A DNA stretch of 21,488 bases from an uncultured Alphaproteobacteria bacterium (GTDB lineage: Bacteria; Pseudomonadota; Alphaproteobacteria; Micavibrionales; Micavibrionaceae). The stretch's first letter is position 1. Each line of letters starts with the position of its first letter. A program made the translations under genes and the position numbers. The stretch lies in NCBI GenBank assembly GCA_934538895.1, contig CAKTCH010000004.1:1-21488 (forward strand), read 5' to 3'. This document shows positions 7,854 through 14,836 of the stretch, in pieces. Below the pieces are notes generated by a model. It worked only from the letters and a program-made list of their open reading frames with translations, searched no databases and was not told the DNA's origin.

Positions 7854-7890
7854 TTTGTATCCTAACAGCCACATATTAACAAAGCTTTTA
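7854..7890 (-). promoter_or_regulatory. Putative promoter of the 7814-6864 gene, with a CtrA-box-like sequence at the -35
   Basis: The minus strand reads TTGTTA (7882-7877), 17 bases, TACAAA (7859-7854), about 40 bases ahead of the TTG start. The -35 overlaps TTAA-N7-TTTA (7876-7890 on the plus strand), one base off the alphaproteobacterial CtrA consensus TTAA-N7-TTAA. The whole 168-base gap is distinctly AT-rich. Both motifs are short and could be chance. Confidence 0.35.
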
Positions 7891-7982
7891 GGACTCTCTT
7901 CATTCCCTACCATATTAGCTATTTTTACGCCAAATTTCAAATCTTTATGGAATTGTAGACGCCTGGACCGCAAACTAAGGCC

Positions 7983-9527
7983 CTAGCTATTCCGCAGGCG
8001 CCTGTAACCCATTGATTCTGCTATATGCGTACGGGCTATCACATCTGCCGGGCGGCACCCCGTTACCACGGCCTCCATGTCCGCAACGGTCCGCGCCACC
8101 CGCAGCAAACGGTGATAGGCCCGGGCCGAGAGCTTCAGGCGGTCGGCGGCCTCATGCAGCAGCGCCCGCGCCGCCTCATCCAGAACCGCCACCTGCTCCA
8201 GCAGCGTCGGCGGAATCGTCGCGTTGAGATAGCCCATGCCGGGCGCCAGCGACTCATACCGTTCATGCTGGAACGCGCGGCAGGCCGCCACGCGCGCGGC
8301 GACAACCGCCGACGTTTCATTCTGCGGCATCGGCGCGCCGAGATCGGCGATCGACACGGCCCCCGTCTCCACCTGTAAATCGATGCGGTCCAGAAGCGGA
8401 CCCGATAACTTATCCTGATATTCCCCGCCGCACTTCGGTGCCTTGGTGCATTCCTGCCCCGGATCGCCGAGATAACCGCAGCGGCACGGATTCATCGCCG
8501 CGATCAGCTGGAAACGCGCCGGATAGGTCACATGATGATTGGCGCGCGCGATCGTGGCCTCGCCCGTCTCCAGCGGCTGGCGCAATGATTCAAGCGTGGC
8601 ACGCGCGAATTCCGGTAGTTCGTCGAGGAACAGCACGCCGCGATGCGCCAGCGATATCTCGCCGGGCCTGGCCTTGTGCCCGCCCCCCACCAGCGCGGGC
8701 AGCGAAGCCGAGTGATGCGGCGCGCGAAACGGACGCTGCTGGATAAGGCCGCCCTCGGGCAGCGACCCCGCCAGCGAATGGATCATCGAAACCTCGAGCG
8801 CCTCACGCGGCGAAAGCGGCGGCAATATCCCCGGCAGGCATGATGCCAGCATCGACTTGCCCGCGCCGGGCGGCCCGATCATCAATAAATTATGCCCGCC
8901 CGCCGCGGCGATCTCGAGCGCGCGCTTGGCCGTCTCCTGCCCGCGTACTGACGCAATATCGGTAACGATCCCCTGCGCCCGTACCGCCGCCATCTGCGGC
9001 TGCGGCCTGCTCAGCACCTGCGTGCCCTTGATATGATTGATGAGTTGCAGCAGATCGCCAGGCGCCAGTATATCGAGTTCTCCCGCCCACGCGGCTTCCG
9101 ACCCGCACGCCGCCGGGCAGATCAGGCGGTTGTCGTTAGACGCCGCATGGAGCGCCGCTGGAAGCACCCCGGCCACCGCACGGATACCGGCATCCAGCGA
9201 CAATTCGCCCAGCACCACGCAATCGCGCAGTTCATCGGCGGGCAAAACCTCCATCGCCGCAAGAAGCCCGAGCGCGATCGGCAAATCGTAATGCGATCCC
9301 TCCTTCGCGAGATCGGCGGGCGCCAGATTGACGGTGAGCCTTTTCGGCGGCAGCGACAACCCCAGCGCATGAAGCGCCGCCCGCACACGCTCGCGCGATT
9401 CCGCCACCGCCTTGTCCGGCAAACCCACGACGGTAAAAGCAGGCAAACCGTTACTGATCTGCACCTGCACATCCACGGCCTGAACCTCGACGCCATTAAA
9501 GGCAACTGTATTAATGCGGGCGACCAT
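7983..9527 (-). CDS. comM (yifB): YifB/ComM family Mg-chelatase-like AAA+ ATPase
   Basis: The 514-residue protein has the three family parts. First is an N-terminal Lon-protease-like fold domain without catalytic function (VQVQISNGLPAFTVVGLPDKAVAES, residues 20-44; LTVNLAPADLAKEGSHYDLPIAL, 64-86). Next is a Mg-chelatase-type AAA+ core with Walker A GPPGAGKS (218-225), Walker B VLFLDE (298-303) and the sensor region NPCRCGYLGDP (346-356). Last is a C-terminal helical lid (ARAYHRLLRVARTVADM). In naturally transformable bacteria ComM drives branch migration of incoming DNA; the role in other bacteria is less clear. ATG at 9527 has AAAGGA five bases upstream. A promoter-like pair lies at 9552-9581. 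Confidence 0.95.
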   Translation of the reverse strand: MVARINTVAFNGVEVQAVDVQVQISNGLPAFTVVGLPDKAVAESRERVRAALHALGLSLPPKRLTVNLAPADLAKEGSHYDLPIALGLLAAMEVLPADELRDCVVLGELSLDAGIRAVAGVLPAALHAASNDNRLICPAACGSEAAWAGELDILAPGDLLQLINHIKGTQVLSRPQPQMAAVRAQGIVTDIASVRGQETAKRALEIAAAGGHNLLMIGPPGAGKSMLASCLPGILPPLSPREALEVSMIHSLAGSLPEGGLIQQRPFRAPHHSASLPALVGGGHKARPGEISLAHRGVLFLDELPEFARATLESLRQPLETGEATIARANHHVTYPARFQLIAAMNPCRCGYLGDPGQECTKAPKCGGEYQDKLSGPLLDRIDLQVETGAVSIADLGAPMPQNETSAVVAARVAACRAFQHERYESLAPGMGYLNATIPPTLLEQVAVLDEAARALLHEAADRLKLSARAYHRLLRVARTVADMEAVVTGCRPADVIARTHIAESMGYRRLRNS

Positions 9528-9551
9528 TTTTTCCTTTAGTTATAAAATATT

Positions 9552-9581
9552 GATATATTTCTTAATATTGTACCGATACAA
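9552..9581 (-). promoter_or_regulatory. Putative sigma-70 promoter of the yifB/comM gene
   Basis: The minus strand reads TTGTAT (9581-9576), 18 bases, TATATC (9557-9552). A transcript would start near 9545, giving a leader of about 18 bases with AAAGGA before the ATG. The surrounding sequence is very AT-rich. Confidence 0.45.
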
Positions 9582-9600
9582 GGACTCGATTGCCACCAGG

Positions 9601-9629
9601 AGTCAAGTGACTGTCTGCTATAAATAGCA
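9601..9629. promoter_or_regulatory. Two adjacent short dyads in the divergent yifB / 9747-gene region
   Basis: AGTCA-AG-TGACT (9601-9612) and TGCTAT-AA-ATAGCA (9616-9629) are both perfect inverted repeats, three bases apart, midway between two divergent genes. Their size suits dimeric regulator half-sites, but no known regulator motif is recognised. Confidence 0.4.
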
Positions 9630-9640
9630 TAAGCATCGTG

Positions 9641-9674
9641 AAGACCGCCCTTGATATTTAAAACGGACGATCTT
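9641..9674. repeat. 10-bp imperfect inverted repeat forming a hairpin
   Basis: Arms at 9641-9650 and 9665-9674 enclose a 14-base AT-rich loop. As minus-strand RNA all ten pairs form, two of them G-U; as plus-strand RNA there are two C-A mismatches. No T-run follows on the minus strand, so it is not a typical terminator. It lies upstream of the putative yifB promoter. Confidence 0.4.
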
Positions 9675-9707
9675 ACCAAAAACCACCGTTAAGCGCTTGT
9701 TCACGCA

Positions 9708-9733
9708 TCCCTGCCACACTGGAGAGACAGGGA
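9708..9733 (+). promoter_or_regulatory. Inverted repeat that would pair with the ribosome binding site of the 9747 gene
   Basis: TCCCTG (9708-9713) is the exact complement of CAGGGA (9728-9733). The second arm overlaps the Shine-Dalgarno GGGAGG (9730-9735), 11 bases before the ATG. If both arms are in the transcript, a 6-bp stem would partly hide the ribosome binding site. Confidence 0.35.
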
Positions 9734-9746
9734 GGATTACCCGTTC

Positions 9747-10352
9747 ATGCGCATCCGCGTGCCGCAACCATCACTAAGCGATCACCAACTGGCCACGTTA
9801 CAGGCCCGCTTCGTTGTGCCGATCGCGGTGCGGATGATCCTGAACGGCAGCGAACAACTGGACGATGCCTGCGAAGCGGCCCTTCAGGAATGCCTGTCCG
9901 AATTGCAGCCGGATACCGGCCTTTTATGTCTGGCACTGTGCGCGCAGCATATCGCGACAGCGGCACAGAAATCGCCGATTGCGGACATGCTCGCCATAGC
10001 GGCAACGCGCATGGCCGATGAATATGGCGCAGCCCTGCTGGCCGAGGCCGGGCATTCTTCCATGGCGGAAACCGCACCGCTTACCAATGAAGATGCTTTG
10101 CTCTTGCTGTATCAGGTGCCGGAAGATCTGGAAGAACTGGCAACCCTGCTGGATGCGGTCCTCGCGCAGGCTGATCCGCATTCGCCGGAAAGTCTGCTGT
10201 GCGATATCCTGTCCATACAGGCGCTCGTCCACGCCGAACGCGCTGGTCACGAACTGGCGTCTTTAAGCTTTCTCAATGAGGGAAAGCCCATCAAAAACAA
10301 AAGCCGCACAATAGAATATCTCGATACGAACGTGATCGCGTTCCCGCGCTAG
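9747..10352 (+). CDS. Unrecognised 201-residue helical acidic protein
   Basis: I do not recognise this protein. It is rich in Leu, Ala, Glu and Asp, and appears all-helical and cytoplasmic, with no signal peptide or membrane segment. Repeated Leu/Ala helices (e.g. ALQECLSELQPDTGLLCLAL, EDALLLLYQVPEDLEELATL) suggest a helical bundle or an interaction module. The last ~25 residues turn basic and then end NVIAFPR. ATG at 9747 follows GGGAGGA by about ten bases. The stop overlaps the stop of the convergent HIT gene at a shared CTAG. The long dyad-rich leader upstream suggests specific regulation. Confidence 0.8.
   Translation: MRIRVPQPSLSDHQLATLQARFVVPIAVRMILNGSEQLDDACEAALQECLSELQPDTGLLCLALCAQHIATAAQKSPIADMLAIAATRMADEYGAALLAEAGHSSMAETAPLTNEDALLLLYQVPEDLEELATLLDAVLAQADPHSPESLLCDILSIQALVHAERAGHELASLSFLNEGKPIKNKSRTIEYLDTNVIAFPR
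10349..10352. other. Shared CTAG serving both convergent stop codons
   Basis: The plus-strand TAG at 10350-10352 and the minus-strand TAG at 10351-10349 are both read from the same self-complementary tetramer CTAG. The two genes therefore overlap by four bases and have no room for an intergenic terminator. Confidence 0.9.
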
Positions 10353-10717
10353 GAGGCAGCGATCATCGCACCCAGATTTTTCCCGCCAATAATATGAACA
10401 TGAAAATGCGGCACTTCCTGACCGCCGTTGATTCCCGTATTGGCGATAGCGCGAAAACCGCTGTCGGCAACGCCGTGATCGCTGGCGATTTTTGAAACAG
10501 CGCGCCAGAAGGCCGTGATTTCTTCAGGCGTCGCGCGCGCGCCGAAATCCGCGACAGACACATATTTGCCCTTCGGAATCACAAGAATATGCACCGGCGC
10601 CTTGGGCGCGATATCGGGAAAAGCCAGGACATGATCGTCTTCATAAACGGGTTTGCAGGGAATTTCCTGACGGAGAATTTTTGCAAATATATTGTTGTCG
10701 TCATATGAAGCGGTCAT
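10349..10717 (-). CDS. HIT-family nucleotide-binding hydrolase (HINT type)
   Basis: The 122-residue protein has the whole histidine-triad fold: NIFAKILRQEIPCKPVYEDD (9-28), HILVIPKGKYVS (43-54) and the catalytic triad VPHFHVHIIGG (H104, H106, H108). Short HINT proteins are purine nucleoside phosphoramidases or AMP hydrolases in the cytosol. The size fits, and the conserved Ser/His surroundings look intact. The start is backed by AAGGAGA seven bases upstream. It follows the pirin gene by 29 bases on the same strand, so the two are probably co-transcribed. Confidence 0.95.
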   Translation of the reverse strand: MTASYDDNNIFAKILRQEIPCKPVYEDDHVLAFPDIAPKAPVHILVIPKGKYVSVADFGARATPEEITAFWRAVSKIASDHGVADSGFRAIANTGINGGQEVPHFHVHIIGGKNLGAMIAAS

Positions 10718-10746
10718 GCCCGGCTCTCCTTGTTAGATATATGCGC

Positions 10747-11448
10747 CTATACTTCGATAACAAGAAGTTCGGCATCGGTCAAACCGCGGATGCTGAGAAG
10801 GGGTTCCGCCGTGATTTCCGCGCCGTCTCCCGCCTTCATCACCGTGCCGTTGATCTCCACCTCGCCAGCGGAGATCACGGCATAAGCGCCCGTTTTCCCG
10901 CGCACATTATGCGTAAGCGCCGTGCCCTTGGTAAGACTGCCGCCATGGATCGCCGCATCCTGATGAATGGTCAGGACATCGTCCGCCATCTCGTCCGCGC
11001 GGCCCGTGACCAGCAGCTTCAGGGAATCGCTGACCGGGGCTTTCGGGAATGCGGCCTGCGCCCAGCGTGGCGGAAGCCCGCGGCGATCCGGCTGAATCCA
11101 TATCTGGAACAGCGTGGTATCGTCGTCGGGATCGGCAAACTCGGCATGGGCGATACCCGTGCCCGCCGACATGACCTGCACGGCGCCCGCGCCGGTTTTG
11201 CCTTTATGGCCCAGCGTATCGCGGTGATGAACCGCGCCCGTACGCACATAGGTAACGATCTCCATATCGCGGTGCGGGTGCAGATCGAAGCCGCGGCCCG
11301 CCTTGATAAGGTCGTCGTTTATCACGCGCAAGGGACCGAAACCCATGCGGTTCTCGTCGTGATAGTCGGCGAAGCTGAAATGAAATCTGGATTGAAGCCA
11401 ATCGTTCTTAAATCCGCCCAGATCCTCTCTGGGGAATACACGGATCAT
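10747..11448 (-). CDS. Pirin family protein (YhhW/quercetin 2,3-dioxygenase-like bicupin)
   Basis: The 233-residue length equals that of E. coli YhhW-type pirins. The four metal ligands of the N-terminal cupin are present: H57 and H59 in FDLHPHRDMEIVTYV, and H101 and E103 in GIAHAEF. The usual GAVHHRDTLG and QVMSAGTGIAHAEF segments surround them. The C-terminal cupin is shortened and more divergent, as is normal. Some members oxidise quercetin, others act as redox-sensing partners, and the natural substrate here is unknown. ATG at 11448 has GCAGGG upstream. The HIT gene lies 29 bases downstream and the GNAT gene 93 bases upstream on the same strand. Confidence 0.94.
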   Translation of the reverse strand: MIRVFPREDLGGFKNDWLQSRFHFSFADYHDENRMGFGPLRVINDDLIKAGRGFDLHPHRDMEIVTYVRTGAVHHRDTLGHKGKTGAGAVQVMSAGTGIAHAEFADPDDDTTLFQIWIQPDRRGLPPRWAQAAFPKAPVSDSLKLLVTGRADEMADDVLTIHQDAAIHGGSLTKGTALTHNVRGKTGAYAVISAGEVEINGTVMKAGDGAEITAEPLLSIRGLTDAELLVIEV

Positions 11449-11483
11449 GATGACCCTGCCTTTCTGTCATGTATTGGAGGTTA

Positions 11484-11508
11484 CGCTCTGATAGAAAGAG
11501 CTAGAGCG
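11484..11508. repeat. Inverted repeat upstream of the pirin gene
   Basis: CGCTCT (11484-11489) and AGAGCG (11503-11508) are exact complements 13 bases apart. A second partial copy of the right arm (AGAGC) starts at 11497. It lies in the 93-base gap between the GNAT and pirin genes. It may be an operator or a weak GNAT-side terminator; there is no T-run. Confidence 0.35.
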
Positions 11509-11541
11509 CGTTAACCATTTGACAAGGGGCGGGAGCGTCCG

Positions 11542-12096
11542 CTATGCCGCCTTCTCCAGCAGCTTGGTGTAATAACGGCCCCTGATGATCTTGCCGTCCA
11601 CCTGCGCGTAATGGGGATGTGCGCCGAAAGCTTCATATCCCATGCTTTCATAAAGCTGGATCGCCGCTTCCTGCGTTTCGCGCACATCGAGATTTATAAC
11701 CTTAAAGCCTTCGCGCAGCGCCTGTTTCTCCGCCTCCTCGATCAGCAGGCGGGCCAGACCGTGACCGCGCGCCCACGGCGCGACAAAGTGCGCGGTCAGG
11801 TGCACGGCGAAACTCTGCGCTTCATTATTGCGGCTCGGCAGCATCAACTGGCAGGTGCCGCAGATCACGCCGTCGAGACGCGCCAGAAACAGGCGGCGCT
11901 GCGGCATGGTCAGCACGCCGCCCCAGTAACGCTCAAGAATATCGCGCGCCGGTAATTTGACCCAGCCGAAACCGCCGCCATTTTCAATCGCCGCATCGGT
12001 GGAATCGCAAAGATCCTGCATCTCGCCAACAGACAGTGCCGTCGCCAGTGCCACCGTCGCCACAGGCTTCAGGTTCTTAAGCCGGTTGTCATTCAT
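11542..12096 (-). CDS. GNAT family N-acetyltransferase
   Basis: The 184-residue protein carries the GNAT core: beta-strand MLPSRNNEAQSFAVHLTAHFV, acetyl-CoA pyrophosphate-binding motif A WARGHGLARLLIEEAE (109-124), and motif B LDVRETQEAAIQLYESMGYEAFG (136-158). This is a typical cytosolic acetyl-CoA-dependent acetyltransferase. The acceptor (amine, peptide or small molecule) cannot be read from sequence. ATG at 12096 has a GGGGG tract about nine bases upstream. It is divergent from the protease lipoprotein gene across 228 bases and is the first gene in the GNAT-pirin-HIT strand run. Confidence 0.93.
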   Translation of the reverse strand: MNDNRLKNLKPVATVALATALSVGEMQDLCDSTDAAIENGGGFGWVKLPARDILERYWGGVLTMPQRRLFLARLDGVICGTCQLMLPSRNNEAQSFAVHLTAHFVAPWARGHGLARLLIEEAEKQALREGFKVINLDVRETQEAAIQLYESMGYEAFGAHPHYAQVDGKIIRGRYYTKLLEKAA

Positions 12097-12257
12097 GTGA
12101 TATGCCCCCTATACGCCCGCAACGCGTTACGCAAATAATATACTCCAGAATATCGTGCTCTCTTCCATTTCATCATAAAAGATATGAAGAAATAGAAAAA
12201 TCCCCAGAGGCCGCAGCATTATTTTCATTCTTTTCTGTGCTGCATCGCGATATTACG

Positions 12258-12303
12258 GCAATGCCCGATTGTGCATTGCGTGATAGCAAAACCGGCATAA
12301 AAT
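12258..12303 (+). promoter_or_regulatory. Putative promoter of the protease lipoprotein gene with a 7-bp dyad over the -35
   Basis: TTGCGT (12276-12281), 16 bases, TAAAAT (12298-12303) is a reasonable sigma-70 promoter, with AAGGGA and ATG at 12325 following. A perfect inverted repeat GCAATGC-N8-GCATTGC (12258-12279) has its right arm on top of the -35, as expected for a repressor or activator site. The rest of the 228-base divergent gap shows nothing I recognise. Confidence 0.5.
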
Positions 12304-12324
12304 AAGCGCTGAAGGGATGACACG

Positions 12325-13695
12325 ATGCGTATAATAATAATGGCAGGCCTCTGCCTGCTTATGCTCGCCAGCTGTGCGGCACCGGTAAAGAAAGTTGAAT
12401 ATGGCGCTGCGCGCCCTGTTCCGGAAACCGCCCATCCCGCCCCCTTTCGCCTGAGCAATATTATCTTCCGCCTGCCGCTGGGCCATGATCTCGGTAATTA
12501 TGGATCGCAGGCGATGAATTTCTGCTTCGGCAATTATGAAGCGGAGCGTACGATGCTGACCAGCAATGTCGATCTGCCCAGCGCCCGCAAAGCCTTTTAC
12601 CAGACCATGGCCGGACTGGGTTACGATGTAACGGGCAGCGAGGATTTCCTGTTCGAGGAAGAGGCCGACGACGACTGGCTGCGTACCGAATTCAAGATCG
12701 GCGCCAGAATTGTCGATGCGCGTATGGATGCGTGCTATCAGGAGCCGGGCCTGTGGGAAAGCGCCTTCAGCCGCCGTTACGGCGACAAAGGCAAGCTTTA
12801 TATCGCCGTGGAATGGAGCGTCTTCGATTCCCTGCGAAAAACCACTGTTTATAAAACGCTAACAGAAGGTTACGTCGATCGTAAACACGCCAATTACGAA
12901 GGCATGGCTCTGATGTTCAACGATGCCTTTTCGATGGCCGCGCACAATCTGGCAGCCGATACCGCCTTTCATGCATTGATGATCGAGGGCAAGCGCCCGC
13001 CGCGCGATTCATGGCAACAGAAAAGAAAGAACCATGATGAAGCGCGCCGTAAATTCGACGCCGGGGAAAATGTCTCCATCGACGATATCCCCCTCTCGAA
13101 ACAACCGGCGGCGCAGCATATGGAACAGGCCCGCCATGTCGCCGTGATGATCGAGGGCGGCGCAGGCCACGGCTCCGGTTTCTTCATCACGCGGGAAGGC
13201 CATATTCTGACCAATGCCCATGTCGTCGGCGAGGCGCTGCGTGTGCGCGTGGTCAGCGCGGGCAAAGCGGATAAAATGGTGGCCGAAGTCCTGCGCCGCG
13301 ACCCCGCGCGCGATGTAGCGCTTTTGAAACTGGAAGAGATTCCGGACGATCTGAAGATCACTACGCTGCCCATACAGACGGTCTGGCCCGCCGTCGGCAC
13401 CGACGTCTATGCGATCGGCGCCCCGATGGCGCGGCAGTTGCAGGATACGGTCACGCGCGGGATCGTCAGCGCCCATCGCCGCCATTTCCGCGTACTGGGA
13501 ACGAAGCAGAATTTCATTCAGGCGGATATCGAAACCCACGGCGGCAACAGCGGCGGCCCGTTGCTGGACCAGTACGGCAATCTTGCGGGGTTGAGCGTAG
13601 CCGGTTACACGGAGAGCGATGCTGGAATCGGCCTCAATCTCTTCGTCCCGATTGACGAAGCGCTCAGGGCGCTCGGGATAGCATCAAGACCTTAG
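12325..13695 (+). CDS. Lipoprotein with C-terminal trypsin-like (DegP-type) serine protease domain
   Basis: The 456-residue product starts with a lipoprotein signal: hydrophobic MRIIIMAGLCLLML, then lipobox L14-A15-S16-C17. Cys17 would be acylated and the protein anchored in the periplasm or outer membrane. Residues ~40-250 form a region I do not recognise, with Cys and aromatic residues (MNFCFGNYE, MDACYQEPGLW). Residues ~265-450 are a trypsin-fold domain with GHGSGFFIT, catalytic H299 in TNAHVV, D330 in RDVALLKL and S409 in GNSGGPLL. The catalytic triad is complete. There is no PDZ domain, so this is not classical DegP/DegQ. It probably processes or degrades envelope proteins. AAGGGA lies seven bases before ATG. 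The stop overlaps that of the convergent terC gene by three bases. Confidence 0.92.
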   Translation: MRIIIMAGLCLLMLASCAAPVKKVEYGAARPVPETAHPAPFRLSNIIFRLPLGHDLGNYGSQAMNFCFGNYEAERTMLTSNVDLPSARKAFYQTMAGLGYDVTGSEDFLFEEEADDDWLRTEFKIGARIVDARMDACYQEPGLWESAFSRRYGDKGKLYIAVEWSVFDSLRKTTVYKTLTEGYVDRKHANYEGMALMFNDAFSMAAHNLAADTAFHALMIEGKRPPRDSWQQKRKNHDEARRKFDAGENVSIDDIPLSKQPAAQHMEQARHVAVMIEGGAGHGSGFFITREGHILTNAHVVGEALRVRVVSAGKADKMVAEVLRRDPARDVALLKLEEIPDDLKITTLPIQTVWPAVGTDVYAIGAPMARQLQDTVTRGIVSAHRRHFRVLGTKQNFIQADIETHGGNSGGPLLDQYGNLAGLSVAGYTESDAGIGLNLFVPIDEALRALGIASRP

Positions 13696-14696
13696 CCCGC
13701 GTCGCCCTCGTGCCCTTTTTCCTTCCGGCTGGTCTTCCACATGGATACGAAAATCCCCCCGGCCAGCAGCGCCAGCGTTATGCCCAGCGACAGGAAGGCC
13801 GGCACTTTCTCGCCCGAGAAATGGCTGTAAAAGGCCTTCATACCGATAAAGACCAGAATGATCGCCAGCGAATACTGCATGTAAACGAAACGGTGAATAA
13901 TCGCCGCAATCGCAAAATACATCGCCCGCAGGCCCACGACGGCGAAGATGTTCGAGGTGTAGACCACGAAAGTGGTGGTCGTGATCGCCAGCACCGCCGG
14001 TACGGAATCCACCGCGAAAATCAGGTCGGCGATCTCGATCGTCACCAGCGCCAGGAACAAGGGCGTCGCGCGCAAACCCCCGCTGGGATTATCGATGCTT
14101 TTCTCGCGGACGAAAAAGTTATGACCGTGCAGGAATTTGGTGACTTTCAGGTGCCTCTGGATGAATTTGATGAAGCGGCTTTCCTCGATGCCTTCTTCCT
14201 TCTCATCCTTGCTGAGGAACATCTTGATCCCGGTGAATACCAGAAAGGCCGCGAAAATCAGCAGCACCCATTCGAAATTATGCACGAGCGCGGCCCCCAC
14301 CCCGATCATGATGCCCCGCATCACGATCACGCCGATAATGCCCCAGAATAAAACACGGTGCTGGTATTCACGCGGCACGCCGTAATAGGTGAAAATCAGC
14401 GACATGACGAAAAGATTATCGACAGAGAGGCTAAGCTCGATCAGGTAGGCGGTATAATAATCCATCCCGTCGTCGGCCCCGAGTTCCCACCACAGCCACA
14501 CGCCGAACAAAAGCGCGATAAAAATATAGATGCCGGCAAGACGGAGACTCTCCGATGCTTCGATCACATGATCTTTCTTGTTGAGCACCCCCAGATCGAG
14601 AACCAGCAGCGTGGTTATCACCGTTACAAAAATCAGCCACAGGCTGGCGGGCTGACCGAGAAATTGACTGTCGAGAAAGCCGGAGAGAAATTCCAT
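13692..14696 (-). CDS. TerC/Alx family integral membrane protein
   Basis: The 334-residue polytopic protein has about nine hydrophobic helices. It shows the family's acidic intramembrane motifs: YLIELSLSVDNLFVMS (E87 and D93) and VTIEIADLIFAVDSVPAVLA (E221, D224, D230). Family members act in manganese homeostasis (E. coli Alx) or tellurite resistance (TerC), and may help metal supply to exported enzymes. No other ter gene is nearby, so a manganese or general metal-export role is more likely than tellurite resistance. AGGA lies about eight bases before ATG at 14696. I see no manganese riboswitch in the short upstream gap. Confidence 0.95.
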   Translation of the reverse strand: MEFLSGFLDSQFLGQPASLWLIFVTVITTLLVLDLGVLNKKDHVIEASESLRLAGIYIFIALLFGVWLWWELGADDGMDYYTAYLIELSLSVDNLFVMSLIFTYYGVPREYQHRVLFWGIIGVIVMRGIMIGVGAALVHNFEWVLLIFAAFLVFTGIKMFLSKDEKEEGIEESRFIKFIQRHLKVTKFLHGHNFFVREKSIDNPSGGLRATPLFLALVTIEIADLIFAVDSVPAVLAITTTTFVVYTSNIFAVVGLRAMYFAIAAIIHRFVYMQYSLAIILVFIGMKAFYSHFSGEKVPAFLSLGITLALLAGGIFVSMWKTSRKEKGHEGDAG

Positions 14697-14775
14697 AGAA
14701 GAATCCTAAAGGGGCAAGAGTAATCGTCAAATGTCAGGATGATATGGATTGGAGACTTTTTCAAGGCAAGCCATC

Positions 14776-14793
14776 TTATATATTTCCATATAA
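14776..14793. promoter_or_regulatory. AT-rich perfect dyad in the terC / hslV divergent region, possible hslVU promoter
   Basis: TTATAT-ATTTCC-ATATAA is an exact 6-bp inverted repeat 44 bases before the hslV start. It contains CTTATAT (14775-14781), which fits the -10 (CYTATNT) of alphaproteobacterial sigma-32 promoters. The upstream CTTTTTC (14756) is a poor -35 at slightly short spacing. It may be the heat-shock promoter expected for hslVU or an ordinary AT-rich -10. Confidence 0.3.
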
Positions 14794-14836
14794 ATGGGTT
14801 GATTTGATACCGGCACCCGTCTATATCCAAGGGATC

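Noticed and set aside
9528..9746. Possible small RNA or riboswitch in the yifB/9747 gap
   Set aside because: Individual dyads are real, but no known riboswitch architecture or terminator follows. They are kept as separate elements instead.
12102..12305. 67-residue plus-strand frame in the GNAT/protease gap
   Set aside because: It has no ribosome binding site and an unfamiliar composition. It runs through the putative promoter and dyad of the protease gene.
14697..14743. Manganese (yybP-ykoY) riboswitch ahead of the TerC/Alx gene
   Set aside because: The gap is too short on the terC side and the promoter must lie within about 140 bases. None of the characteristic paired elements is visible.
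14744..14836. Upstream extension of hslV to the ATG at 14744
   Set aside because: The 31 extra residues are not HslV-like and cover the putative promoter dyad. The ATG at 14837 fits family length.
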